From the NCBI RefSeq assembly GCF_030814435.1, contig NZ_JAUSUW010000001.1, forward strand, positions 248,001-312,000: a stretch of 64,000 bases of DNA. Reading direction: 5' to 3'. The DNA is from Peteryoungia aggregata LMG 23059. Lineage in GTDB: Bacteria; Pseudomonadota; Alphaproteobacteria; Rhizobiales; Rhizobiaceae. Below the pieces are notes generated by a model. It was not told where the DNA came from. It ran no database searches and worked only from the letters and a program-made list of their open reading frames with translations. The position numbers were made by a program, and so were the translations under genes. Positions within the stretch are counted from its first letter, which is position 1. Each line of letters opens with the position of its first letter. Shown in pieces: positions 34,805 to 42,495 of the stretch.

Positions 34805-35136
34805 CGGATGGCTCCGTATCTGTCTGTGAGGACGGGTGCGGTCAGAGCCTGGGCGCTCGCAGGTCCGGCGACCGCAGCTGGCTGATCGAGACCGGCAAGC
34901 TTGCCGGGGGAAATAGTCTGGCGGATGCTCCGACCGGCCACGAGGTCGGGACTGACGGGAATGCAGTCACCATAGACGAGTTTTGCCAGCACACGGGCAC
35001 GCCGAAGTTCTTCCGGCAATGTCTTGTAACAGGCGTCCTCCGTTTCATAGGAAATGACAGCGACCGGATCCTGAAGACACGAGGTGTCTTGCGGGTGGCA
35101 GGCCACAATAACCAGCAAGGCAGCCATAATGTTCAT
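34801..35136 (-). CDS. small exported protein, unknown
   Basis: 111 aa starting MNIMAALLVIVACHPQDTSC, a short hydrophobic leader followed by Cys residues, then EDACYKTLPEELRRARVLAKLVYGDCIPVSPDL. The Cys spacing suggests disulfides in the periplasm. GGAGAAAGATC precedes the ATG. A perfect EcfG promoter lies 27 bases upstream, so stress induction is likely. Related short proteins are common in rhizobia but uncharacterised. Confidence 0.7.
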   Translation of the reverse strand: MNIMAALLVIVACHPQDTSCLQDPVAVISYETEDACYKTLPEELRRARVLAKLVYGDCIPVSPDLVAGRSIRQTISPGKLAGLDQPAAVAGPASAQALTAPVLTDRYGAIR

Positions 35137-35163
35137 GATCTTTCTCCGCGTTACTGGAAGGTT

Positions 35164-35188
35164 AACGCGGGGCGACGAAGGAGGTTCC
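35164..35188 (-). promoter_or_regulatory. sigma-EcfG promoter of the exported/membrane protein pair
   Basis: Minus strand GGAAC (35188-35184) and CGTT (35167-35164), spacer exactly 16 bases, perfect consensus. Confidence 0.85.
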
Positions 35189-35228
35189 GGGCAGGATGGG
35201 ACACCGCCCCAAGAGCCAGGAGGACTGC

Positions 35229-36290
35229 TCAGCCGCGGATCAGGGCGTGAATATAGGCGAGTTTGGCGAAGACCGGTTCCGACAGCACGAAGGGATAGAG
35301 GTCTGGCTGTCCCATGCTGCGATTGATGGAGTTGATCGCAAGCGTCAGGGGCACCCAAGCCCGGATCAGGGAATCGGCACTGCCGAGCCTGTAGCTGTCG
35401 AAGGTGCGATCGAGCTCGATGGCAGGCACATCAGCCTCGACATCTGGACTTGTTCTCAGCCCGAAGGCATCGGCGGTGTCGAGCGCATCGACAATGTGGA
35501 AGTAGTGCGCAAAGGTTTCCGCAAAGTCCTCCCAAGGGTGGCTTGCCGCATAGGCGGAAATGAAGTGGTTCTTCCAACCGGCCGGAGGCCCTTCGCGATA
35601 GTGACGCTCAAGGGCGGCACCATAATCCTGACGTTCATCACCGAACACCGCGCGGCAGGCATCAAAGGCACCGCGGTCTCGAACAAGGACATTCCAGTAG
35701 TAATGCGCGACCTCATGGCGGAAATGGCCGAGCAGGGTCCGAAACGGTTCGCCCAGAGCCACCCTGCGCGCCTCCCGCTCCGCATCGGAGGCCTCGGCGA
35801 TGTTGAGAGTAATCAGACCTTCGGCATGGCCGGTCAGCACAGAGCCCTCACCCACCTTGCCCGGATCGTCGGCCAGGAAGGCAAACCCGAGACCACCGTC
35901 CGGGCTTTCGTTCCGGGTCACCAGGGGCAGCCGGAACCGCAGCAGGGAATAGAACAGGCCCCGCTTGGCAAGTTCGATACGCTGCCAGTTGTGCCTGTGT
36001 TCACTGATTGAAAGATCAGGAATCGTCACATTGTGGCGACAGGCGACACAGAAGCCGGATGCATGGCCATCATCAACCAGCCAGTTGCAGCCACCGACCC
36101 GCGAATTCGAGCAGGGACTGACGGTCAGGATGTCACGGCGTCCGTCATGCAGGACATGTGTGCCTTCGCTATCGATCGCCACCATGTCGAGCGTCGACGA
36201 TCGGAAGGCCAACCGCGATCCGCAGGTGACACAACCATCGTTTTCGAAATGCACGACATTGGCGCAGTTGCTGCAGCTGAACAGGCGCAT
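35229..36290 (-). CDS. putative zinc-binding metallopeptidase (COG4307)
   Basis: 353-aa cytoplasmic protein. The N-terminus is a zinc ribbon (FSCSNCANVV, then CVTCGSRLAF; further CysCys pairs near 60-85), and the catalytic HExxH is HEVAH in LLGHFRHEVAHYYWNVLV near 195, with a downstream DFAETFAHYFH segment supplying a third ligand. Family members are widespread in alphaproteobacteria and uncharacterised. It starts 42 bases after the histidine kinase gene on the same strand and probably belongs to the phyR-kinase transcript. Confidence 0.85.
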   Translation of the reverse strand: MRLFSCSNCANVVHFENDGCVTCGSRLAFRSSTLDMVAIDSEGTHVLHDGRRDILTVSPCSNSRVGGCNWLVDDGHASGFCVACRHNVTIPDLSISEHRHNWQRIELAKRGLFYSLLRFRLPLVTRNESPDGGLGFAFLADDPGKVGEGSVLTGHAEGLITLNIAEASDAEREARRVALGEPFRTLLGHFRHEVAHYYWNVLVRDRGAFDACRAVFGDERQDYGAALERHYREGPPAGWKNHFISAYAASHPWEDFAETFAHYFHIVDALDTADAFGLRTSPDVEADVPAIELDRTFDSYRLGSADSLIRAWVPLTLAINSINRSMGQPDLYPFVLSEPVFAKLAYIHALIRG

Positions 36291-36332
36291 GGGCGGGCCT
36301 CTATGTAGCCGGAACGACCGACAGTCGGATGG

Positions 36333-37361
36333 TCAGTCGAAGATCTCAAGCGGGAATCGCAGTTCGTAGCGCAGCTGCCCATTCTTCAGTTCATGCCGTG
36401 CCTCGCCATTGACGGAAGACGGCACCACACGTTCCAGCACCGTGCTTCCGAAGCGCGCCGACTTGGCCTCGTCGTCACTGCGCGCAGTAAAGGGTTCTGC
36501 CCACAAGATGACCACCACCGACCCGACCGGAGTCTCGATCCGGTTGCAGGACACTTCGATCGCAAGGCGTCTCTGCAGGAAGTCGCCATGACTGACAGCA
36601 TTGACGACGAGTTCGTGAAGGGCAAGCCCGATATGCAGGGAAGCATTCGGCGTGAGCAGGACATCATCGCCGGAGACATGCACGAGATCGGAATTCTCCT
36701 GCACATAGCGATCGACCTGCTGTTTCAGCAGGTCCCGGAAATGCGCGCCGCGCCAGCTCGAATCCGTGATCAGATCCTGGGACTGGGACAGGGCGTGCAG
36801 CCGTCCGCGAAACTTGCCGAGGAACATGTCGAGCGTGCCGGAGTAACGCGCGGTCTGCGAAGCAATGCTCTGGATTATGGCGAGCAGGTTCTTCGAGCGG
36901 TGGCTGACCTCCCGCAGCAGCGCCCGCAGGAGCCGCTCGCGGCGCCGATCTTCGGTCCGGTCGATCACCACGGTGATCATGTGCAGGTCATGATCGGCCA
37001 TTTCGACCATGCGGCAGCGGAATTCAAAGAAGGTATCGTCGCCCGCTTCGATCTCCACCTCCACGCGGTCGCCGGCCTTGACCAGACCGGCTTTCATTTC
37101 CGCCAGCTTCCGGCCGATTTCGGGCCCGAAGATCGAGTTGTCGCTGGGAACGACGCCAGGCACGAGACGCCAGCGAGCCGGCAGGGAAGTGATACAGACA
37201 TAGGCACCATCCCTGTCCTGCAAGATCAGGCTGGCGCCCATGTCGATGAGCGCGGTTATGAAGAACTCACGCAACTGCTCGTCGCCGCGCTGAGGTTCAA
37301 ACCATGTCAACCGATGTACCAAATGTCCTGCTCCGCCGTGTTCGTCCGTCGGGTCCGGCAT
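36333..37361 (-). CDS. HWE/HisKA_2-type sensor histidine kinase
   Basis: 342-aa cytoplasmic kinase with an N-terminal PAS-like sensory domain (about 30-140, GASLILQDRDGAYVCITSLP) and an HWE-type core: phospho-acceptor H154 in LLREVSHRSKNLLAIIQSIA, N-box ALHELVVNAVSHGDF and a shortened ATPase domain. It lies 47 bases downstream of phyR, so it is the natural candidate to phosphorylate PhyR (a PhyK/PhyT-type role). There is no membrane segment, which points to an internal signal. Confidence 0.88.
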   Translation of the reverse strand: MPDPTDEHGGAGHLVHRLTWFEPQRGDEQLREFFITALIDMGASLILQDRDGAYVCITSLPARWRLVPGVVPSDNSIFGPEIGRKLAEMKAGLVKAGDRVEVEIEAGDDTFFEFRCRMVEMADHDLHMITVVIDRTEDRRRERLLRALLREVSHRSKNLLAIIQSIASQTARYSGTLDMFLGKFRGRLHALSQSQDLITDSSWRGAHFRDLLKQQVDRYVQENSDLVHVSGDDVLLTPNASLHIGLALHELVVNAVSHGDFLQRRLAIEVSCNRIETPVGSVVVILWAEPFTARSDDEAKSARFGSTVLERVVPSSVNGEARHELKNGQLRYELRFPLEIFD

Positions 37362-37408
37362 TCTGCGGCCGGATCCGAACCGCGAACACTGCCGGCCCGA
37401 GAGAGCCC

Positions 37409-38203
37409 TCAGGCCTGCTCCGTCACGCGCTCATTGAAGAACAGCGCCTGACTGATGAGAGCCTTCACCATGTCGGGATTGAACGGCTTGGTGACCAGGA
37501 ACGCAGGCTCGGGCCGCTCCCCGGTCAGCAGGCGTTCGGGGAATGCGGTAATGAAGATGACCGGAATCGTGTCGACCTTGAGGATTTCGTTGACCGCATC
37601 AATCCCCGAACTGCCGTCGGCGAGCTGGATGTCGGCGAGCACCATTTTCGGGTTCGTGCGTTTGTAGAGGTCGACGGCCTCGGAATGCGTACGGGCAATG
37701 CCGGTGACGCGATGACCGAGGTCCTCGACCATCTGTTCGATGTCGAGCGCGATCAGCGGCTCGTCCTCGATGATCATGATGTCGGTGGCGACCTGGCGGG
37801 AGATTTCCGTCGACGCCTCGTTGAACAGGCTGTTGAACTCGCCTTCGCTGACGCCCAGCACATTGGCCGCCTCGGCCGTCGTGAACCCTTCCACCGTGAC
37901 CAGAAGGAAAGCATGGCGGGCGCGTGTCGGAACGGCTGCGAGATTGGCCGCCGCCCGCTTTTCCCAGGCGAAGGGCGAGGTGATCTGCGGCAGCTCCACC
38001 TTGGTGGAATCGTAGATCGTCACGAAAAGCCTGTAGAGGGCAACCCGGTCGTCTCCGGTATCGGGGAAGATCGAAATGTCCGCGATCAGCGCCTCGAGCA
38101 CGGCAGCGACATAGGCATCTCCTGATGTCTGCGAACCGGTGACGGCGCGTGCGTATCGCCGCAGATAGGGAAGGTGGACGGCGACGCGGGCAGTAAGGGA
38201 CAT
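37409..38203 (-). CDS. phyR: general stress response anti-anti-sigma regulator PhyR
   Basis: 264-aa protein with an N-terminal sigma-like domain (about 1-135, including FLLVTVEGFTTAEAANVLGV) and a C-terminal receiver with acidic residues E146-D147, phospho-acceptor D191 (VLADIQLADGSSG), T219 and K239. Phosphorylation exposes the sigma-like domain, which captures NepR and frees EcfG. ATG 38203 follows TTGGAGA; the upstream in-frame ATG at 38302 overlaps the promoter. It diverges from the second nepR and is driven by a perfect EcfG promoter. Confidence 0.95.
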   Translation of the reverse strand: MSLTARVAVHLPYLRRYARAVTGSQTSGDAYVAAVLEALIADISIFPDTGDDRVALYRLFVTIYDSTKVELPQITSPFAWEKRAAANLAAVPTRARHAFLLVTVEGFTTAEAANVLGVSEGEFNSLFNEASTEISRQVATDIMIIEDEPLIALDIEQMVEDLGHRVTGIARTHSEAVDLYKRTNPKMVLADIQLADGSSGIDAVNEILKVDTIPVIFITAFPERLLTGERPEPAFLVTKPFNPDMVKALISQALFFNERVTEQA

Positions 38204-38247
38204 GCAGTTCTCCAATCGATATGGAATACGGTGCGGACTCGGCTGAA

Positions 38248-38272
38248 AACGCAACGCCCGCAAAAAAGTTCC
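38248..38272 (-). promoter_or_regulatory. sigma-EcfG promoter of phyR
   Basis: Minus strand GGAAC (38272-38268) and CGTT (38251-38248), spacer 16 bases, 44 bases upstream of the phyR ATG. The GGAAC half is part of a palindrome GTTCCCATCCCACGGGAAC at 38268-38286, facing nepR copy 2. Confidence 0.85.
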
Positions 38273-38349
38273 CATCCCACGGGAACTATTTTGCATCCTC
38301 AAGCTTATCAGGATAATTCACACTCCGCCTCGCAAAACGATGGAACTCG

Positions 38350-38544
38350 ATGAACATGGCTGAAGGCCCTCCGGACAAGCCCAGGACGAAAAAGCCATCC
38401 GATGCAGGACGCCAGAATTCGCATGCGCTGATCGCATCAAAGTTGCGCGGCTACTACGACAGTATCATCGACGAAGGCACGCCGCCGCATTTGCTGGAAC
38501 TGCTCGAACGCCTGCACGAAGCCGAAACCCAATCCAGGAAGTAG
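38350..38544 (+). CDS. anti-sigma factor NepR (copy 2, divergent from phyR)
   Basis: 64-aa NepR paralog with the core LIASKLRGYYDSIIDEGTPPHLLELLERLHEAE. The core is strongly similar to copy 1 at 33974, with a different lysine-rich N-terminal tail. It is not next to a sigma gene; the phyR-divergent arrangement is the one seen for rsiA/rsiB pairs in Sinorhizobium. ATG 38350 and 38356 are both possible starts. Two NepR proteins could set the threshold for EcfG release or bind a sigma factor elsewhere. Confidence 0.88.
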   Translation: MNMAEGPPDKPRTKKPSDAGRQNSHALIASKLRGYYDSIIDEGTPPHLLELLERLHEAETQSRK

Positions 38545-38602
38545 TGGCCACAAGGCAACGACCGGTCCCTGCCGGGAGCCGGTCGTCGCGGTTTGGCTGT
38601 TG

Positions 38603-39055
38603 TCAAGGCGTCCTGTCATCGTCAAGCCCCACGCCCTGAGACTTGGCCAAGCCATAGGCCGCAGCAGCAACGGCGATGACAGTCAGAATCGAGCGCCCCT
38701 TGAGCATGCCGGTCATATCAGCCAGAAGCTGCAGCATCACTGGATCCGGAAGACGGGCCTTCGCCGCGCGACGCCGGGCCTCCATGCGCCGTTCTGTGCG
38801 GCGGTTCATCGATTGCACGATAACCAACACGAGCAGCCCGCAGGCCGCAGTCAGTGCGGCAACGAGGAGCGCCGACACGACCGGACCGACCAGGCCGGTC
38901 AGGTAGAAGCCGAGTGCGAGCAGTAAAGCCACATAGGCCGTGAGCCCGAAGACTGCAGCTATCGCACCGCCCAGCGCGGTTCGCGCAATACGCGTCGCCG
39001 TCGGTCGCACGCTCCCGAAGGCGACAACGCCCAAATGGTGCAGCAGCGGCAACAT
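38603..39055 (-). CDS. holin-like / DUF1469-type membrane protein
   Basis: 150-aa protein with two strong helices (GGAIAAVFGLTAYVALLLAL and VVSALLVAALTAACGLLVLV), a basic loop RRTERRMEARRRAAKARLP and a third hydrophobic stretch near the C-terminus. The layout matches the phage-holin-superfamily III/DUF1469 proteins that accompany DUF883 proteins. It starts 2 bases after the DUF883 gene, in an EcfG-driven operon. Not a phage gene by context. Confidence 0.75.
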   Translation of the reverse strand: MLPLLHHLGVVAFGSVRPTATRIARTALGGAIAAVFGLTAYVALLLALGFYLTGLVGPVVSALLVAALTAACGLLVLVIVQSMNRRTERRMEARRRAAKARLPDPVMLQLLADMTGMLKGRSILTVIAVAAAAYGLAKSQGVGLDDDRTP

Positions 39056-39057
39056 GA

Positions 39058-39411
39058 TCAGCGCCGGCTAAGAAGGGCGAGCACATAGCCGATGCCCGCA
39101 GCCATGGCGAGCGATTGCATCGGCCGGGCGCGCACATAGGCCTCAAGGTCTTGCTCGGCGTTGGCGAAGGTTTCGCGGGCGGTGTCCATATACTGCTGCG
39201 AAGTTTCTCCCGCCTGGCGGATCTTGCCGCTGCCGAAAGACGCCACCGTCTGGGTGAGTGAAGCGAGATCGCGTCGCAGTGCCTCCAGGTCAGCCTGCAC
39301 GTCGTCGCTGGACGCCTCCCCTGCCGTAGATGCCTTGCTTTCGATACGGGCGGCAACGTCGTTCGCAACGCTTTCGGCCTTGTTCTTCGAGGCACTCGGT
39401 ACCTGCGCCAT
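39058..39411 (-). CDS. DUF883 (YqjD/ElaB-like) membrane-anchored protein
   Basis: 117-aa protein with a long coiled-coil helix (DVQADLEALRRDLASLTQTV, continuing to TARETFANAEQDLEAYVRA) and the C-terminal family anchor RPMQSLAMAAGIGYVLALLSRR. YqjD of E. coli is inner-membrane bound and associates with ribosomes in stationary phase. AGGAGA precedes ATG 39411; the EcfG promoter lies 44 bases upstream. Confidence 0.88.
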   Translation of the reverse strand: MAQVPSASKNKAESVANDVAARIESKASTAGEASSDDVQADLEALRRDLASLTQTVASFGSGKIRQAGETSQQYMDTARETFANAEQDLEAYVRARPMQSLAMAAGIGYVLALLSRR

Positions 39412-39455
39412 GACTGGTCTCCTTTTGTCGGATTGAACGTCGAGTTCGCAGGCAC

Positions 39456-39480
39456 AACGCCCCGTCGCGAAGAGTGTTCC
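39456..39480 (-). promoter_or_regulatory. sigma-EcfG promoter of DUF883-holin-like operon
   Basis: Minus strand GGAAC (39480-39476) and CGTT (39459-39456) with a 16-base spacer, perfect consensus. Confidence 0.85.
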
Positions 39481-39551
39481 CGGCATCTGCCAATTTATTG
39501 TGAGGCAGGCCGCGACCGGCTGCCAAATTGATCGATCCGCAAGAAACCACA

Positions 39552-39576
39552 GGAACTTCCCGCAGCACCGCGCGTT
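39552..39576 (+). promoter_or_regulatory. sigma-EcfG promoter of csbD-type gene
   Basis: GGAAC at 39552-39556 and CGTT at 39573-39576, spacer 16 bases, perfect consensus, 54 bases before the start codon. Confidence 0.85.
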
Positions 39577-39630
39577 TCCAGATCCGAGGACGTGGAGCCT
39601 CGACGAAACACCAGACACGGGAGATATCCG

Positions 39631-39828
39631 ATGAATTGGAATCAGATCGAAGGCAATTGGGCGCAGTTCAAGGGCAAGGCCCAGACCCAGTGGGGCAAGC
39701 TGACCGGTGACGATCTCGACGTCATCGACGGTAAGCGCAAAGAGCTCTCTGGCAAGATCCAGGCCGCCTATGGCAAGACCCAGGAGGAAGCCGATCGCGA
39801 GATCGACGACTGGATGACCCGCAACTGA
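39631..39828 (+). CDS. CsbD-family stress protein
   Basis: 65-aa hydrophilic protein with the CsbD pattern MNWNQIEGNWAQFKGKAQTQ, a central GKRKELSGKIQAAYGKTQEEA and a C-terminal REIDDWMTRN. Family members are among the most strongly stress-induced small proteins (sigma-B in Bacillus, EcfG here); function unknown. GGGAG precedes ATG 39631 and a terminator follows the stop. Confidence 0.92.
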   Translation: MNWNQIEGNWAQFKGKAQTQWGKLTGDDLDVIDGKRKELSGKIQAAYGKTQEEADREIDDWMTRN

Positions 39829-39850
39829 CAGGTCACGACCGAAACGAGAA

Positions 39851-39878
39851 ACCCGGAAGCCTCGCTTCCGGGTTTTTT
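39851..39878 (+). terminator. rho-independent terminator of the csbD-type gene
   Basis: 10-base stem ACCCGGAAGC, 3-base loop, then TTTTTT. It lies 22 bases after the CsbD stop and just before the convergent oxygenase gene. Confidence 0.92.
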
Positions 39879-39885
39879 GTTGCCC

Positions 39886-40743
39886 TCAGGCAGCAACCGT
39901 GCTTGCCCCGTAGGTCACGCCCTTTTCCTTCAGCCACCGGCGATAGGCGATCGAGGAGGCATCGGCCCGCGTCGGGATCTCCTTGCGCGGCTCAAGCGGC
40001 AAGAGCACCGGCCGCTGGTTTTCCAGAATGATCCGGTCCTGCAGGAAGATCATCTGCTGAAAATGAATGAGCTCCGTCGTCGTCGAGACATCGTCGATCA
40101 GATACATGATCGGATGTGCCCGGCAGCGGCCCGGATCAAGCGGCTGGACAAAGAGACCGATGACATCCCAGCGATTGGCCGCATTGGGGCAGGTCTTATA
40201 GAGGATCGTCGTGAACGGCGTCATCACCCGGTACATGTATTGCGTGGTGATACCGTCCTGCGCAGACAGGGCCGCCTGTGGCTGGAAGAAGGTGCAGTTG
40301 GTCGCCCAGACCTCGTCTTCCTCGCGCCTGATCTCGACATCATAGCTCTGCACTTCCGTATGCGGCTCGGCGCCCAGAACATCGGTATGAACGAAGGGGA
40401 AATGCGCCATATCGAGAAAGTTCTCGACGATGCGAAGCCCTGATGCCTTTACGGTCACGACACCGCAGGGCACGTAACGCCGGTCAGGCTCGTCGGCTTC
40501 CGGCAGCGGAAAAATCTCGCGCTCGGGCTGACCCAGCGTCGCCCAGAGAAAGCCGAATCGATGGCGAAGCGGCAGTGGCTCGACGCGTCCTTCGGCAAAG
40601 ACTTCGATGACGCCATCCGCCTGCTTGACGACGGTGAGATCCGTGCCGAGCAACCGGTTCTGCGACCTTCCGACCGGGATCAACGCCTCGGTATCGAGCA
40701 CATACCACTGATCGAGCGACGCCTTGTCGATACCGTTCTGCAT
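39886..40743 (-). CDS. Rieske-type oxygenase catalytic subunit lacking the [2Fe-2S] ligands
   Basis: 285-aa protein related to VanA/aromatic-ring-hydroxylating oxygenase alpha subunits. The C-terminal catalytic domain is intact: IVENFLDMAHFPFVHTDVLG gives the mononuclear iron histidines H114 and H119 after the bridging acidic residue D111. The N-terminus keeps the edges of a Rieske domain (QWYVLDTEALIPVGR and RFGFLWATLG) but the central part with CxH and CxxH is deleted, so it cannot hold a cluster. ATG 40743 follows GAGGA; longer starts lack a ribosome site. The divergent operon encodes a separate Rieske protein, which is the likely electron donor. Confidence 0.85.
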   Translation of the reverse strand: MQNGIDKASLDQWYVLDTEALIPVGRSQNRLLGTDLTVVKQADGVIEVFAEGRVEPLPLRHRFGFLWATLGQPEREIFPLPEADEPDRRYVPCGVVTVKASGLRIVENFLDMAHFPFVHTDVLGAEPHTEVQSYDVEIRREEDEVWATNCTFFQPQAALSAQDGITTQYMYRVMTPFTTILYKTCPNAANRWDVIGLFVQPLDPGRCRAHPIMYLIDDVSTTTELIHFQQMIFLQDRIILENQRPVLLPLEPRKEIPTRADASSIAYRRWLKEKGVTYGASTVAA

Positions 40744-40860
40744 TCTCTTATCTTTCCTCTGGAGCATGGGAGAAAGCACTTGAACCCCCATCTCGTCGCC
40801 CGTTAGATTGCCCAAAAATTAGAGCGCGCACAATTGCCAGGCAACACTGATCCCCATCCT

Positions 40861-41142
40861 ATGACGGCGAAGGCCGACCAGTCGACCGTCGGCTTTACCT
40901 TTTCCGGAAGGCTGGAGCCGAAGGGCTTCATTGCGTTTGCCGAACATCGAGCGGCCCGCCTGTCACTCGGCCTTAACATTGCCTCCTGTGACCGGGACCG
41001 CTGTCGACTGACCCTGTCGGGCCCGGAAGCCCTGATCGACGCCTTCGAAATGGCGGTCAGCCTCGGCCCCTATGACAGCATCGTGCTCGACGTATCGAGA
41101 TTTCAAACCGACGAAGACCTGCCCGAAAAGGCCGCATCATGA
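40861..41142 (+). CDS. small protein with degenerate acylphosphatase-like fold
   Basis: 93 aa. The stretch FSGRLEPKGFIAFAEHRAARL, followed by CRLTLSGPEALIDAFEMAVSLGP, follows the acylphosphatase pattern (SGRVQGVGFR..., then EGPxExVxxF). The catalytic Arg of GVGFR is Ile here and the WVRN asparagine is not preserved, so it is probably not an active phosphatase. It overlaps the Rieske gene by 4 bases (ATGA). A TTG start at 40834 is an alternative. Role unknown; possibly an assembly or regulatory partner of the split oxygenase. Confidence 0.6.
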   Translation: MTAKADQSTVGFTFSGRLEPKGFIAFAEHRAARLSLGLNIASCDRDRCRLTLSGPEALIDAFEMAVSLGPYDSIVLDVSRFQTDEDLPEKAAS

Positions 41143-41810
41143 CATCAGCCACCCTCTGGATCCCCGTTGCCCTTTCCGCTGACATCGAAGTCGGCACCTC
41201 TGCCGGAACGCTCGTCAACGGCGAGGAGCGCGTCGTCTGGCGCGACGAGAAGGGCGAAATCCATGTCTGGGAAGACCGCTGTCCGCATCGTGGCATGCGC
41301 ATGAGCTTCGGCTTCGTGCGCGGCGACCACATTGCCTGCCTCTATCACGGCTGGCGCTACGATACCGGCGGTCAATGTCGCTACATTCCGGCCCATCCCG
41401 ATCTCGAGGTGCCAAAGACCATCAAGGTCCCGACCTTTGCCGCAACCGAACGCGCCGGGATCATCTGGATGGCCGAGGAAGGGGCGGATGCGGCTGATCT
41501 CTCGACGCTTCATGAGACGGCCGAACCAGTTCGCAGCCTGTTCTTCGACATTACGGCGGAAGCGGCTCTTTCGGCGGTGACTTCAGCGCTGCCGGAAGGC
41601 TACAGCGTGAGCGCAACCACTGCCGCAACACTCACCCTGCAAGGAAACGGCACGACTGTCCTGATCGCAGCCCAGGCCCGTGACGCCGAGCGCACAGCAC
41701 TCCATATAACAATCACCGGCAACGCCGACACCAACGCCCGCCGCGACTTGATCCTCTGGGCCACGAACCTCCGCAATAGCCTCGAAGCCCAGACGATGGA
41801 GGCCGCGTGA
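41139..41810 (+). CDS. stand-alone Rieske [2Fe-2S] protein
   Basis: 223-aa protein whose first 110 residues form a complete Rieske domain with ligands C48-x-H50 (DRCPHRGMRMSFGFV) and C67-x-x-H70 (ACLYHGWRYD). The block is of the oxygenase type rather than the bc1 type. The remaining 110 residues are a separate alpha/beta domain of unknown kind (LHETAEPVRSLFFDITAEAA, then VLIAAQARDAERTALHITI). It supplies exactly the part missing from the divergent catalytic subunit. Its stop overlaps the next start (TGATG). Confidence 0.88.
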   Translation: MTSATLWIPVALSADIEVGTSAGTLVNGEERVVWRDEKGEIHVWEDRCPHRGMRMSFGFVRGDHIACLYHGWRYDTGGQCRYIPAHPDLEVPKTIKVPTFAATERAGIIWMAEEGADAADLSTLHETAEPVRSLFFDITAEAALSAVTSALPEGYSVSATTAATLTLQGNGTTVLIAAQARDAERTALHITITGNADTNARRDLILWATNLRNSLEAQTMEAA

Positions 41811-42436
41811 TGATCAGGCTGCACGACTACCACCTCGACGAAAACGGTTTTCGCGTTCGTCTCCTCCTCTCCATGCTCGGCCTTGCCTTCGAAACGGTCG
41901 CCGTCGACAAGGCGCCGGGCCGCGAGCAGGAAAAGCCGCACATGCTGGCGCTCAACCCGACCGGCACGCTGCCGATCCTCGAAGACGGCGATGTCAGGCT
42001 CTTCGGCACTGCCGCCATTCTCGCTTATCTCGTCCGCGCTTATGCGCCTGACAGCCCCTGGCTGCCTGCAGATGCCGCAGACTTCGGACGCGTCCAGCAA
42101 TGGCTGGGTTTCTCCGGTCGCGAGCTGAAACCCGCCATCGACGCCCGCGAGGCGGCTCTTTTTACCTCGGAGGGCGCCAGCGACAGCGATCTCAAGGCCG
42201 CGCGAAAAGCCTTCCGCATCATGAACGACCATATGACGCTCAGGCAGATCGAAGGCTCGGACTGGTTCGTCGGCGCCAGCCCGACACTCGCCGATCTGGC
42301 CCTCCTGCCGAGCTTTGCGCTTTCGCGTGACTGCGGCATCGACCATGACGAATACCCCGCCCTTCGCCGCTGGCTGCGCCGTTTCCGCGCGCTTCCGGGC
42401 TTCATCACCATGCCGGGCGTACCGGATTACCATTGA
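41810..42436 (+). CDS. glutathione S-transferase family protein
   Basis: 208 aa: thioredoxin-like N-terminal domain (LHDYHLDENGFRVRLLLSMLGLAFETV, PTGTLPILEDGDVRLFGTAAIL) and all-helical C-terminal domain with the N-capping SPTLADLALLPSF motif. It is translationally coupled to the Rieske protein gene, so it may process or detoxify a product of the oxygenase. Substrate unknown. Confidence 0.9.
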   Translation: MIRLHDYHLDENGFRVRLLLSMLGLAFETVAVDKAPGREQEKPHMLALNPTGTLPILEDGDVRLFGTAAILAYLVRAYAPDSPWLPADAADFGRVQQWLGFSGRELKPAIDAREAALFTSEGASDSDLKAARKAFRIMNDHMTLRQIEGSDWFVGASPTLADLALLPSFALSRDCGIDHDEYPALRRWLRRFRALPGFITMPGVPDYH

Positions 42437-42495
42437 CCTGCCTTGCTGGCCGAAAGCCGCTCGGCTAGGTCGATGACAACGCAGGGAGGTCCGCC

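Noticed and set aside
38282..38306. GGAAC-N16-GCTT as an EcfG promoter for the second nepR
   Set aside because: The -10 element does not match CGTT; only the GGAAC half, shared with the palindrome of the phyR promoter, is convincing.
38603..39055. Holin-like protein as a sign of prophage
   Set aside because: It is paired with a DUF883 gene behind an EcfG promoter and no phage gene is nearby.
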